A stretch of 64,000 bases of DNA from Cycas panzhihuaensis (Eukaryota > Cycadophyta), in assembly GCA_023213395.1 (NCBI GenBank), contig CM041465.1, positions 1,612,001 through 1,676,000 on the forward strand, written 5' to 3'. Made by a program: the position numbers and the translations under genes. A model generated the notes under the pieces. It did no database searches. It was not told the origin of the DNA and saw nothing but the letters and a program-made list of their open reading frames with translations. Positions within the stretch are counted from its first letter, which is position 1. Every line of letters starts with the position of its first letter. This document shows positions 31,831-42,411 of the stretch, piece by piece.

Positions 31831-33073
31831 ATGACAATCATACTGGAAACAAAAAATGTCAAATTATAAAATAAACAAAAGGAGAAATTAAATGAAGGAT
31901 ATCCGGATCCACCGACAGAAATGGATCGATACAGAAGAGCCAAACAAGTATTGGATGGCCTAGTCCGGGAGGAGAATGCATTACCAATGGGTGGCAAAAC
32001 CAAATACGACTATGTACGAAAGAAGAATCAAAAGGAACAAGAAAATCTACGAGAAGAACCTAAGGTGAAGCCCCAAATGGTGCAAATGGAGGAGCTTTTA
32101 AAGGATTGCGAGAGGATATTCCCGAATGTTGCTATTAATGGAAAATACGGTAAAAGCGATTCTGATTGACTATTCCTCTATGCCAAGTTATCGATTGGAT
32201 CAAAGGAGGTGTGTTACAGCGAGGAATTACCAAGAGTCTGAAGCAAATCATACCATCATTTGATATGGATCCGATGGTAACCATGACAGTCTTGGGAGAA
32301 ACATTCCCACGGGTAATTGTTGATGGAGGCACAGCAGTGAATGTGTTACCGGCTTCAACATGGCGTAAATTGGGAAGCTTAGAAGCAGCAACCTATTCAT
32401 TAAAGTTGGCCAACGAACTATTGGTACGACCTATGGGCAGACTGGCCGACATCAAAGTAGATGTGGCAGGGATAGTGGTGAGGGTTGACTTCACAATCGT
32501 GGAAACAGAGAAAGGAGTAACACCCTATCCAACACTTTTGGGAAGACCATGGTTGTATAAAACGCAATGCCTTCAGAATTGGAAGAACGTAACCTTCACC
32601 TTAATGCAGACGGAAACAAAGTGGTATTGCCAATCTTTGGGGAGAAGCTTAATCAAAATGATTCGGATGAAGGATCCGGCTAGCAGTTCTGAGTGATACA
32701 ACATTCTCTTCCACTGGGGAAGAACATATCTATCATATGGCGGAAGAGCCCACCATGTCAAATAATAACCAGCGAGAAGAACTGACATATTTCGGGGAGA
32801 TATACAACTCTTCGGACGACGAACACAGTATGAGGTTCGTGGATTACTGGCTACAGGATGCGTATGAAGTAAACTCTTCTTCTTATAGATGTAATTTGTT
32901 ATCTAAATGTGTATCTACAGACATTGATAATAATTCAGATTCTTTTGAGTATATGCTAACTAACGATAGTTTAAAGAATGATAATAACCTAGACCAACAA
33001 ACCTTTAGTTTATCTAATAATTTTTGTAGTTTTTTTTTAGTTAATAGCGTGGTTCCTGAGGTAGATTCCCTAA
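31831..33073 (+). pseudogene. Gypsy 2 protease and linker
   Basis: Leader region 31921-32169, then protease at 32166-32696 with V-D-G-G-T-A-V-N-V-L-P (catalytic Asp at 32322-32324) and L-L-G-R-P-W-L near 32540. The acidic linker 32737-33096 repeats Y-F-G-E-I-Y-N-S-S-D and W-L-Q-D-A-Y-E-V-N-S from gypsy 1. Frameshifts near 32120-32165 and 32700 split it. Confidence 0.87.
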
Positions 33074-33120
33074 CCCCCCCCCTTATTACAACCTGAGGAA
33101 GGAAGTAATATTCCTTCCTC
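33074..33120 (+). other. Poly-C tract followed by a perfect 10-bp stem
   Basis: Nine C at 33074-33082, 12-nt spacer, then GAGGAAGGAA (33095-33104)/TTCCTTCCTC (33111-33120) with the same GTAATA loop as gypsy 1. The frame with the conserved linker protein ends inside this stem (TGA 33094-33096), and downstream coding is in another frame. Confidence 0.5.
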
Positions 33121-34030
33121 CTCTTCCTTAGAGGTACACCCTCCCAGCCACAGATCTCTTCCAACCATTGGCGCCAAAACTGGGGAAATGGAAGGAGGAT
33201 CGCTGGCAAGTACTTCTAGCGATTCTGGTCTAGATAGTAAAGTCATTATCCCAGAGGAAATAAACCATCAAATCTACATTGGGAATTATGTTAAACCATT
33301 ATATGGGTAGAAGTTATATGGGACTACCCATTTAACGTATTGTGTTGAATATTGGATGGAACATGGGAATTGGGATAAAACCCAATGGTAGCAAGACTTG
33401 ATCCTAACCTTACGGGGAAAAGCTTGGTACTGGTACCTATTCCACCAAGCCACTCTTAGGAATTGGCAAGATTTACAAACGATGTTTCGAATACGGTTCG
33501 ATCATCCAACCCAACTAACCATTCCAGTATTATATGTAGGTCACAATCCTAGAAAACATATACAGAATTGTAAACAAAAATGGAGATCTTTAAGTATACC
33601 TAAACAGAATTGGCCTAACTATTTCTACCACACCTTGGGGAGAGTAGCGAAGGACTGGTTCCTAGGGAAGGAACAAAAATTAGATATGACTTGGGGAAAC
33701 CTCAAGAAATCCTTCATGAAAACCTTTAGGCATACTTCGGATAACAAAGAAATAAACAAAATCCTGAAACATATTAGGGTAATAAGTATAAAATTAGAAC
33801 AACACCTAACAGACCAAGAAGAGATAGAGTCTACACATAGTGAAGAAGAAGAAGTTATAAACTATCCTGCAGAATTTATAGAATTCAATGTTGGAGAAAG
33901 AAAGCTAGAAGACGCTCCAGGACACAATACCGGAAATACAGAAGATGTGGGTGTAACAAAGTTAAAAACTACAGAGATTAATGTTGGTAATCAGGAAAAT
34001 CCTAAATTCATCCAAATTGGAAACTATTAT
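33121..34030 (+). pseudogene. Gypsy 2 second capsid-like domain in pol
   Basis: After the linker, about 33262-33810 encodes a domain with E-Y-W-M-E-H-G-N-W, L-T-L-R-G-K-A-W-Y-W-Y (from 33398), H-Q-A-T-L-R-N-W-Q-D-L-Q, F-R-I-R-F, then L-G-R-V-A-K-D-W-F-L-G and W-G-N-L-K-K-S-F-M-K-T-F. It is open from 33398 into RT at 34192, so here the domain is physically fused upstream of RT. Two stops (near 33310 and 33390) precede. Compared with gypsy 1 most residues are kept, arguing for selection while the family was active. An acidic E-I-E-S-T-H-S-E-E-E-E stretch follows. Confidence 0.7.
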
Positions 34031-35450
34031 GATCCTCGGACGGTAGCGGAAGCCCAGCAGTTATTCGAAGAATTCCGTGGCGTATTCGCCTGGTCGTATA
34101 AGGACCTCAAAGGCATTCCTTTGGAGATAGGAATGCATCACATTGACTTAGTGGAGGATGCAAAACCGGTGAAACAACGGCCATACCGATGAATCTGAAA
34201 ATCAAAGAGAAAGTGAAAGCTGAACTTGACAAAATGTTGGAAGCAGGTTATATCTACGAGATCGACTACAGTGACTGGGTGAGCCCTGTAGTGGTGGTTC
34301 GCAAGAAAAATGGGAAAATTCGTGTCTGTGTGCACTGCAGACAGTTGAATAAGGTAACAAAGAAGGATCCATTCCCATTACCTTTTACGGAGGATATTTT
34401 AGAAGCAGTTGGGGGAAATGAGATTTATTCCTTCACAGACGGATTCAGTGGGTACAATCAAGTGCAGATTGCCCCGGAGGATCAGGCAAAAACGACATTA
34501 AATGAGAATGGGGAACATACGCCTACAAAGTGATGCCATTCGGTCTCACGAATGCATCAGCTACATTCCAGCGAATTGTAATTAATATCTTTCAGAAGTT
34601 TATTGGAGAAAAAGTTGCTGTATTCTTAGACGACTGGACGTTGTATGGATTGATGAAAGATCACATGGAGAATCTGAGGGAAATGTTGCAAACATGCCGG
34701 AAAAATAAGTTGTATCTCAATCCAGAAAAGTGTACCTTTCTGGTACCCTTTGGGAACTTATTGGGACATATAGTCAGCAAAGAAGGATTGCTGACAGATC
34801 CAACAAAAGTATCAGCCATTCTGCACTTTCTGACACCAATTACAAGAAAACAGCTGAAAGGTTTTCTGGGTTTGACGGGATATTATCAAAAGTTTATCAG
34901 GGGATATGCATACATATCTGGACCTCTGGAAGAGTTGTTGAAAAAGAATATGGAATGGGCGTAGATAGAAGAACAACAACAAGCATTTGAAACATTGAAA
35001 CAAGCCATTGTAGCAGCACCTATATTGCGATTCCCAGATTGGAAGAAGACTTTTCACGTGCATGTGGATGCATCACAATACGCTATTGGATGCGTATTGG
35101 CACAACCCAGTGATGATAAAACAGATCATCCAATCTACTTCGCTAGTCGGAAACTTACGAGAGCCGAGCAAAATTATACCACAACAGAGAGAGAAGCACT
35201 CGGCATGGTCTATGCATTGCAAAAGTTTCGACACTATTTATTATCAAATCCATTCTTGTTTTTCGTTGATCACCAAGCGCTGATGTATTTGGTGAATAAA
35301 CCGATTATGCGAGGGAGAATCAGTAGGTGGTTGATGTTGTTTCAAGAATTTTCTTTCAAAGTTATTGTGAAACCCGGCAAAGCCCATATCATTCCCGATT
35401 AGTTGTCGAGAATAAAAAACGGAGAAAAAGCCACCGGAGTGCAAGACGAT
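34031..35450 (+). pseudogene. Gypsy 2 reverse transcriptase and RNase H
   Basis: RT: E-E-F-R-G-V-F-A-W-S-Y-K-D-L-K-G (34065), D-W-V-S-P-V-V-V-V (34273), F-T-D-G-F-S-G-Y-N-Q (about 34435), M-P-F-G-L-T-N-A-S (34533) and F-L-D-D at 34623-34634. RNase H: V-H-V-D-A-S-Q-Y-A-I-G-C-V-L-A (about 35060), T-T-T-E-R-E-A-L-G-M-V-Y (about 35180), V-D-H-Q-A-L-M-Y (about 35269). Frameshifts near 34190 and 34500, and TAG at 34962-34964 and 35400-35402. Only one RNase H is seen, unlike Tat elements with a second archaeal-type copy. Confidence 0.93.
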
Positions 35451-36745
35451 TTTCCAAATGCAGCTCTGTTCAGCGTGGAAGTAGTTCCAACAGACTGGTA
35501 TGAGGGAATACCAGAATATCTAGCAACCGGAGAAGTACCAACAGAGTTAGATCGCACGGGAAAGAGAAATTTTATCAGAAAAGTGGAGCCTTATCAACTC
35601 ATCAGTGGAGAGTTATACAAATTGGGACCAGACGACGTATTACGACGTTGTGTTCGACAGCATGAGATAAACCAAATCATGTCGCAGGCACACGAAGGAG
35701 TAGTAGGTGGCCACATGGGGAAATTGGCCACATGGCGGAAGATCTTGACGTCAGGATTCTGGTGGCCATCTATGTTAGAGGATGTCAAAAAGTGGATTCA
35801 AGCCTGCAACTATTGCCAACGGGTGGGGAAGCCTAATCGACAGGATTTCCAACTGTTACATCCCATATTACCTTTGGTACCGTTCGAGAAATGGGGGCTC
35901 GACTTTGTGGGGCCAATCAAACCAGCCGCGCGTAGATCGAAAGCTCGATATATCCTGGTGGCAACCGACTACACGACAAAGTGGGTAGAAGCACGCGCGT
36001 TACGAAAAGCTAATGCGGAAAGCACAGCAAGATTTCTGAATGAGGTAGTGATTACATGATTTGGATGCCCCTTGGAGATCGTAAGTGACCAAGGCGCCAC
36101 TTTCTCAATCAAACTATCGAAACACTGACATCAGCATTTATGATTAGCCACTGGAAATCTACTCCATACCACCCGAGAGCCAATGGTCAAGCAGAGAGCT
36201 CAAACAAGATAATCGAGAATTGCTCGCGGAAGATATGTGACATCGGCAGATCTGATTGGGCCTAGAAATTACCATCCGTGCTATGGGCATTTCGAACGAC
36301 ATACAAGAGGTCAACTGGACAAACTACATTCCAGCTTGTGTATGGCACGGAAGCCATTCTTCGGACAGAATTTGAGATACCCAGTCTACGAGTTGCGATA
36401 CAATGTCGATTAGATGACCTTCAGTCTTTGGAACGACGATTGGAAGACTTAATGCGACTAGAAGAGAAACGACACATGGTAAACTGGCTGCAACATGTGG
36501 AAAAGCGGCGACAAAAAGCATGGCACGACTGCCATCTACGGAAACCTCAATTCAACGAAGGTGATCAAGTGTTGCTGTATGACAGCAAATTCAAAACGCA
36601 CCCCGGAAAACTCAAGATGCGGTGGTTGGGACCATACATCGCAGAACGAATCTTTGAGAATGGATCGGTGCAGCTTCAAGAGATTGACGGACCTCTGCTA
36701 CCAACTCGGGTAAACGGTAGCAGACTCAAGCCATATATTGAGTAG
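35451..36745 (+). pseudogene. Gypsy 2 integrase
   Basis: Open from 35403 to a TGA at 36057-36059: HHCC region H-E-G-V-V-G-G-H (about 35695) and C-N-Y-C-Q-R-V-G (35807), core W-G-L-D-F-V-G-P-I (about 35895), then after the stop I-V-S-D-Q-G (about 36080), N-G-Q-A-E-S-S-N-K-I-I-E (about 36184), and an open C-terminus 36278-36745 with L-K-M-R-W-L-G-P-Y. All three catalytic acidic residues can be traced, but across several frames. No chromodomain. Confidence 0.92.
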
Positions 36746-36798
36746 CATAGCCTACCAGCAGGATCAACTGGTTGTACTATATCGTATTACATGACATT

Positions 36799-36846
36799 GA
36801 GGCACAATCAACTGCCTTGATACCGAGCCATGATCCAGTTCGGTAT
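36799..36846 (+). other. Paired hairpins after gypsy 2 pol
   Basis: AGGCA (36800-36804)/TGCCT (36813-36817), then ATACCGA (36820-36826)/TCGGTAT (36840-36846), both perfect. The second stem is ATACCGGA/TCCGGTAT in H, so the pairing is kept while the sequence changes. Confidence 0.6.
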
Positions 36847-36970
36847 GGATACAAAAAGAGAAAAAAAAAATGGAAAAAATAAAAAATAGCTGTAACTCAT
36901 CCCAGACATAAGTAACAGCATCATCATCTGAGAAAATCAGAAGGAAATTCAACAGCATACAAGCAAAATA
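36847..36970 (+). other. Non-coding spacer before the gypsy 2 array
   Basis: A-rich, including a run of A near 36860-36870; nothing else is recognised. Confidence 0.6.
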
Positions 36971-37440
36971 CAGTATACATACCAAAAAGGCATGTTACAG
37001 TGCGTCTGATTGAAAAAGTGATCAAAATTGAAAAATACACTATACGTACCAAAGAAATACACTGAAGTACGCATAGTTCAAAAAAGTGATTGGGAATTAC
37101 ACTATACGTACCTGAAAAGTACGTAGGCAGGTACGCACAGTGTAAACAAATTTTAAGTGGCTCAAATACATTATACGTGCACGAAAATGCACGCAAGTAA
37201 ATGCATACGATTGCAAAGCAAAGTAAGTTAAACGGTTACATTATACGTACCAAAAAAAGTACGTAGTCGGGTATGCACTGTGGAAAATATACTCAAGTGT
37301 TTAGTTACATTTTACGTACCAAGAATGTACGTAATCGAGTACGCATAATGGAGACTCTTAACACTATACGTAACGAGGGCACGTATAAGACAAAAATCCG
37401 CAAAACGACAAATCATTACGTACCTGCGAGCATTCCCGCA
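36971..37440 (+). repeat. TACGTACC tandem array, gypsy 2
   Basis: About eight degenerate units of 55-72 bp beginning near 36971, 37034, 37100, 37169, 37238, 37308, 37362 and 37414. Each starts CACTATACGTACC or a variant, followed by GTACGTA and GTACGCA. One unit has TACGTGCAC paired with a matching change in its partner (TGCACGCA), as in one unit of H. Confidence 0.87.
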
Positions 37441-37632
37441 AATGCAGCGGAAACGGACTCCGAGAAAATTCGCCGGGCATGCATGCGGCGCAGGTAACCA
37501 AAGAATTCACTTCGGTACGCATCGCAGTACGCAAAGACCTAAAAACGGAAAGCGTTCCTCAGAGGTATGTACGTAGGGTTCCGATTTGTACGCTTAGGTT
37601 TTCTTTCTTATCTCTGGGACTCCGCAGCCAGT
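37441..37632 (+). promoter_or_regulatory. Upstream region of the gypsy 2 extra ORF
   Basis: A strong pyrimidine tract (TTTTCTTTCTTATCTCT, about 37597-37615) is followed by CCGCAG (37623-37628), CCAGT and the ATG at 37633. This is the clearest of the three acceptor-like sites. More GTACG motifs lie at 37510-37590. Confidence 0.55.
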
Positions 37633-38707
37633 ATGAGGACAACAGGGTGCCAGGAGGCCTACATATCGAAGCTCAAGCAGGAGCTACAAGCTCTACTAGC
37701 TCCATTCTAGGCTAGGGTGAAACAAGCAAGTTGGGGAGACTACATCTACTGTAACCCAATGTACTATGACCCCGAGCTCATGGACCAAATCCTAATGGCC
37801 CTGAAGGAGGACGACAGGAAGGCCAAATTGGACGCAGACATAGTCCATACCATTACTAGACTTCCCAAGGAAGGAGAGGTTCCACTGGGAACAAAAAGGT
37901 CAGAAGTGGACCGAGAAATGTGGTTGAGAGAATTATGCCAACCCAACACTCAGATTATGTCTGGCGGGATCCATGCAGTAGACATCATGGATGCTAGACT
38001 TCAGTGGGTGGCCAAAGTGATCAATTCCAGGTTTTTGTCCAAACGGAAGTACACCTACATCCAGGGAGGCATGATGCAGGTGTTGTTGAAAATCCGAGAC
38101 GGGGAAAAGATGAATTGGTTCGAATTCTTGGCGGAAAACATGAGGCAGCAGTTAAAGGAGATTAGGACACACCCATTCCGCCATCCTTCATTGCTTTTGG
38201 CAATTTTATTCTACCAGTGTCGAGTGCGGTGACCGGGACTACTATCTCTCCTTGGGAGCCAATCATCAAACAAAGGCGGCGAATTTCCGGACACGGTGAA
38301 TGGCCCGAAGCAAAGAAAAGTACAAAGACAAATGCAAAAGTACTCACACAGTTCTGAAGGCACCGGGCACACCCATTTCCCTTGGACAAAACATCTTTGT
38401 CCATCGGCGAGGAAAGAGGAAGAAGGGAGAAGAAGAATCAGAGGAGGAGGAAGAAGAAGCAGAAGCATCCTGGGAAGAATGGGAAGACTTCCCATAGGCA
38501 ACGGAGGCAGGGGAACCTTCATCACCTCCTACACCACAGGACAAAGCGGGACCCATCATACAAATGATTCAGGAAATGGAGGAAGGGTATAAAGCTGAGA
38601 TAGCTGCCCTTCAGGACAAAATAAAAGAGAAGGATGCTATTATTGCCACCCTGACACAGATAAATGAGGAGATTTTGGGAGGACAAAGGCAGCAGGAGTC
38701 GCCTTGA
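37633..38707 (+). pseudogene. Gypsy 2 extra ORF (broken)
   Basis: Same start as gypsy 1 (M-R-T-T-G-C-Q-E), TAG at codon 26 where gypsy 1 has Gln, then a 171-codon open stretch 37717-38232 with W-G-D-Y-I-Y-C-N-P, T-K-R-S-E-V-D and A-R-L-Q-W-V-A-K-V-I-N-S-R-F-L. Past 38220 the frame shifts several times through the basic and acidic linker (38380-38500), and the coiled-coil end (M-E-E-G-Y-K-A-E-I-A) is at 38577-38680. TGA at 38705-38707 corresponds to the gypsy 1 stop. Confidence 0.85.
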
Positions 38708-38801
38708 GACAGAGCGGGGGAGGGATACCCCGAAATTTTGAATCTTTTGGAGTTTTGTTGAGCAAGGATGCTCAAACCCATAACTGTTGACTCGGGATAG
38801 A
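38708..38801 (+). other. Gypsy 2 purine tract and palindrome before 3' LTR
   Basis: Purine-rich GGGGGAGGGA at 38716-38725 lies about 76 bases before the LTR. The palindrome TTGAGCA-AGGA-TGCTCAA is at 38758-38775, identical to gypsy 1 and H. GGGATAGA precedes the LTR. Confidence 0.65.
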
Positions 38802-39625
38802 TGTTGGAGTCTAAAGTGATCCAATGGCTGTGAGAGGACCAGAGGTAGGTTAGGTAACCTAAGTTGTGCAGGTACGGACCGCATGCGAATGCACGAGGCA
38901 AAAGCAGCGGAGAAATCGACATGCAGGTGCGTATGGCAGTGCATTACCTAGAATGGAAATGCGTATGATGAATCGTACCAACGGGCGGAAGGAACCGAGC
39001 GGGCGATGACGCATGACTCAAAGGGACCGGTGAAGACCGTTGAGCTGAGACGCTGCGTCTGCACGCACGGATACAAAGGATGATTAATCAAGTGCCTAAA
39101 CAAGTGATTAGTGAAAGGGTACATATGATGAAGAATGCGGTTATGACGGTGATCATAACCCTTCAGCCAAAAGGTACCAACATGAGTACTTAAGGAGTTA
39201 CACATGAATCACCAGGTTAGGGTGAGAGCCGATTATCACAGGTACGCAAAGGTGCGGAAGCCAGCACGTATGTCAGCCAATTGGAGTAGCACTATATGAT
39301 AAGTACCATCTGGGTACGCATATGTAACAGAAGGATTGTATGCTGCTGGAATGCTCAGGAATGCATTCCAGTCTCTGTGTAAATTGACTTGATTACTTGA
39401 TAAAAGGAAGAGTTACGTGGAAAATGGTGTATTCTTTGTGTTGTGATGATGAATTGATGAGTATGTATTGATTTCTGTACTGCTGTGTACCATTTTGTGA
39501 AATATATGTGGAATGTATGTGAATGACCATGTTGTGATATCACGAACTAGACTATAGTGCTGTGTAACCTTGACAAGTGAACAGGGGTATCTTGTAAGTG
39601 TAATAAGACACCCACACAGTCAACA
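38802..39625 (+). repeat. Gypsy 2 3' LTR
   Basis: 824 bp matching 29106-29937, with differences concentrated in the GTACG-rich first half. Hairpin arms CTGGAATGC (39346-39354) and GCATTCCAG (39363-39371). Confidence 0.94.
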
Positions 39626-39635
39626 GGGATGACTT

Positions 39636-39647
39636 GCTTTGATACCA
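39636..39647 (-). other. Copia A primer-binding site
   Basis: Minus strand TGGTATCAAAGC, one base from the initiator Met PBS, abutting the 5' LTR of copia A. Only five bases lie between it and the gypsy 2 TSD. Confidence 0.9.
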
Positions 39648-39859
39648 TGTAAAGTTAGACATTTGATATGAAATAATATCGATACATTAAAGAGAAAGTA
39701 GAACTCTTGTATAAATACATCATGTGCATCATGTGTTGTTATTAGAGTCTATGCATGTAAGCTACATGTCAGAATTACATTAAAGAGGGGTTTGACACAT
39801 AACTCTCGTGTTAACTTAGGAAAGGAGCCTCAAATAGATAAAACATTATTATTCCAACA
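39648..39859 (-). repeat. Copia A 5' LTR
   Basis: 212 bp, the intact reference for the split 3' LTR (996-1141 + 19079-19143). An AT-rich TATTTATA on the minus strand is at about 39710-39717. TSD CTACC follows at 39860-39864. Confidence 0.92.
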
Positions 39860-39864
39860 CTACC

Positions 39865-41854
39865 CATTAGTTGCCTATACAAGGTACAATCAACAGTCCT
39901 ATCAACAACTTCCTCAGTCAATTTTAGAGCAACTTCCATGGGGGTAGCCTATGGCTTTGAATCTTCCATATGGAAATATTTCAAAATACAATAAGCATAT
40001 TTAGATTGTGAAACAAAAATGTTGTCATCCTTTTGCTAGAATTCCATGCTAAGATAGTAATGTAGAAGGGCATCTCAAAAGCTTTAGGAAGATGCTTCTT
40101 GAGAGAGTTGATATGAGAAGTGTTGCTATCTGTGATAATGAAATCATCTGCATAGAGAATTACAATAAGTATCTCACCATCTTCATGTTTAATGTACAAA
40201 CCGTGATCTGATTCACATCTAATGAATCCAAAAGAGATAAAGTACTCATCAATGCTTGAATTCCACGCCCTCGGTGTTTGCTAAAGCCCATACAAGGCTT
40301 TCTTCAACCTGCATACAAGATGCTTCTCACCAACTTGCACAAAACCTTTGAGATGCTACATATAAACCTTCTCATTAAGAATGCCATGAAGGAAAGCACT
40401 CTTAACATTCATTTGGTGGAGATCCCAACCAAAATGAAATGTAAGACTAACTAGTATTTAGATAGTGGTCATTTTTATCATAGGTGCAAAAGTTTCTGCA
40501 AAGTCCACACCTTCAGTCTGTGCATATCCATTAACCACAAACTGAGCCTTGTATTGGTCAATGTCACCATTAGATTTATATTTTACCTTGTATACCCATC
40601 TACAACTAATAGCTTTCTTCCTTGAAGAGAGCTCACCAAGATTCCATGTGTTATTCTTAAATATGGAGTCATAACCCTCTTGCATAACTAATTGCCAGTG
40701 AAGGGCATTCTTAGCTTTAACGAATGACTCAGGCTCATCAATGTTCAAGATATTAGACATCAAGGCAAAATTGACTTCATGTCTGAACATCGACACTAGT
40801 GTTAATGTCACTAACTTTGGAATCTTTTAAGGTTTAGGTATACCACTTGTATAACTTTTTATGAGGAGAAGAAGTGGAAGGAATACCTGTAGGAATCTCA
40901 TCACTATCTTCACTATATTATTTAGTCTCATTCTTCACTTATGTGCTTTTAGCATCAACATTTACAATAGGGACAATTCCCTCATCGAGCTTATCAAACA
41001 AAACATCCCTGCCAATTACAATCTTTTTCTCTGATGGATCTTGGAGCCTATATGCCTTGGAAGGTTCACTATACCCAACAAGTATACATTTGTGACTTTT
41101 GGCATCAAGCTTTTATCTCTTTACATCAGGTATATGAACAAAAGTGATATAACCAAAGACTCCAAGATTACAAACATAAGGTTTTCTGCCAATGCAAGCT
41201 TCTTCAGGAGTTATGCTCTAAATAACTACAGTTGGAGTTCTATTCAGAATGTACATAGATGTATTCACAGCTTCACCCCAAAAAACATTAAAGACATCTT
41301 TGGCCTTTAACATACATCTTACCATCTCGACAATGGTTTGGTTCTTGCTCTTGGATACACTATTCTGTTGAGATGTATAAGATGTGGTCAGTTGTTGTTG
41401 AATGCCGTGATCCTTGCAAAAAGTGATGAATTCAGATGATAAGTATTCACCTTTGTTGTTGCTCCTCAGAAACTTATCTTCTTTCTATAGAAGGTTTTAG
41501 CTTTAGCTTTAAACTCCTTAATCTTAGTGATTGCTTCTGACTTGTTCTTTAGGAGGTAAATCCAAGTTCTTCTAGTAAAGTCGTCAATGAATGTCATCAA
41601 GTATTTAGCTCCTCCAAGTGAGACTAGTGAGAGTGGTTCATATAAGTTAGAATGGACCAACTCTAATTTATCTTTAGCCTTCCAAGTGGACTTGCCAAAT
41701 TTTTCTCTATGCTGTTTTCTTAATACACATGCACTATAAATTTTGTTACAATTTTGTACAAGAGGGAGATCGTGTACCATTTATAACTTATTTAATAGTT
41801 GAAGACTCTGATAGTTCAAGTGACCATATTGGGCATGCTATCAAATATCATAAG
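39865..41854 (-). pseudogene. Copia D RT, integrase and GAG-pre-integrase
   Basis: Minus strand. GAG-pre-integrase W-H/S-L-N-Y-Q-type remnant and M-V-H-D-L-P-L (41850-41760), K-L-E-L-V-H-S-N-L (about 41680), F-I-D-D-F-T-R-R-T-W-I-Y (about 41580), integrase core spread over 40870-41460 with stops, a linker, RT start N-N-T-W-N-L-G-E-L (about 40650), W-V-Y-K-V-K-Y (about 40595), and Y-A-D-D at 40143-40154 instead of the more usual YVDD. It ends at the copia A target. Confidence 0.85.
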
Positions 41855-42400
41855 TGTTGAAAATGGCTTTAAGCCTACAATTCCCAAGATCTAGAAGATT
41901 GATCCTCTATAGTTCTAGAAAGCAATAGATCAAAGCTAACAATGACAATGAGATTCAAATGAATAAGATCAAAGCTTAAAGAGAATGAGGAAGATGATAC
42001 CAAATGGGAGGAGATGAAATTGGTCCAATCTCCAAATGAATAACAGTTTGATTAGCAAACTGGCAGCATAACAATACAATTCAAACTCTATATGAGAAAC
42101 ATAAGAAGAGGTCTTAATATATAGAGTGACAGAAGATACCTAAGGCATTGGATGTTTGACAAGTGTCAAACATCCAAGCTACATGCCTTGCATGTAGGAC
42201 ATGTGTGCTTTTGGACTCTCAAGTGAACAAAAATGCATGAGGGTCATTTGACCCTTAAGTGACAATGTTATGTCACTAGGAAAGAATGTGGGTGTGCACT
42301 TTATCACTTAAGTGATAAGTCACCCAACAAAGTACAAAAGTACAAATAATACATGAAAAATAAAGTACATATACTTAACATGTAAACATAAGGTTTAACA
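41855..42400 (-). repeat. Copia E 3' LTR
   Basis: 546 bp, equal in length to 48981-49526. TATA-like TATATATT on the minus strand near 42114-42125. Confidence 0.95.
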
Positions 42401-42411
42401 CCTCCCCTTAC
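42401..42411 (-). other. Copia E polypurine tract
   Basis: Minus strand TAAGGGGAGG directly beside the 3' LTR. Confidence 0.85.

Larger units (their letters stand above)
29106..39625 (+). mobile_element. Gypsy 2 (Athila/Tat-like)
   Basis: Complete plus-strand element of 10,520 bp, TSD GGGAT (29101-29105, 39626-39630), only five bases beyond its TSD from the copia A PBS. Same architecture as gypsy 1, but the LTR starts TGTTGGAGTCTAAAG, so it belongs to a different subfamily. gag is better preserved than in gypsy 1, the extra ORF worse. Confidence 0.95.
996..39859 (-). mobile_element. Copia A, containing copia B, copia C and gypsy 2
   Basis: Minus-strand Ty1/copia element inserted in copia D with TSD CTACT/CTACC. 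Its 5' LTR is 39648-39859. PBS 39636-39647 abuts it. The leader resumes at 28449-29105 on the far side of gypsy 2. Gag is 27449-28448, pol 25494-27448 and 19144-20300 (split by copia B), and the 3' LTR 996-1141 plus 19079-19143 (split by copia C). With the insertions removed it is roughly 5 kb, normal for copia. The intact 5' LTR (212 bp) matches the summed 3' LTR (211 bp). Confidence 0.9.
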
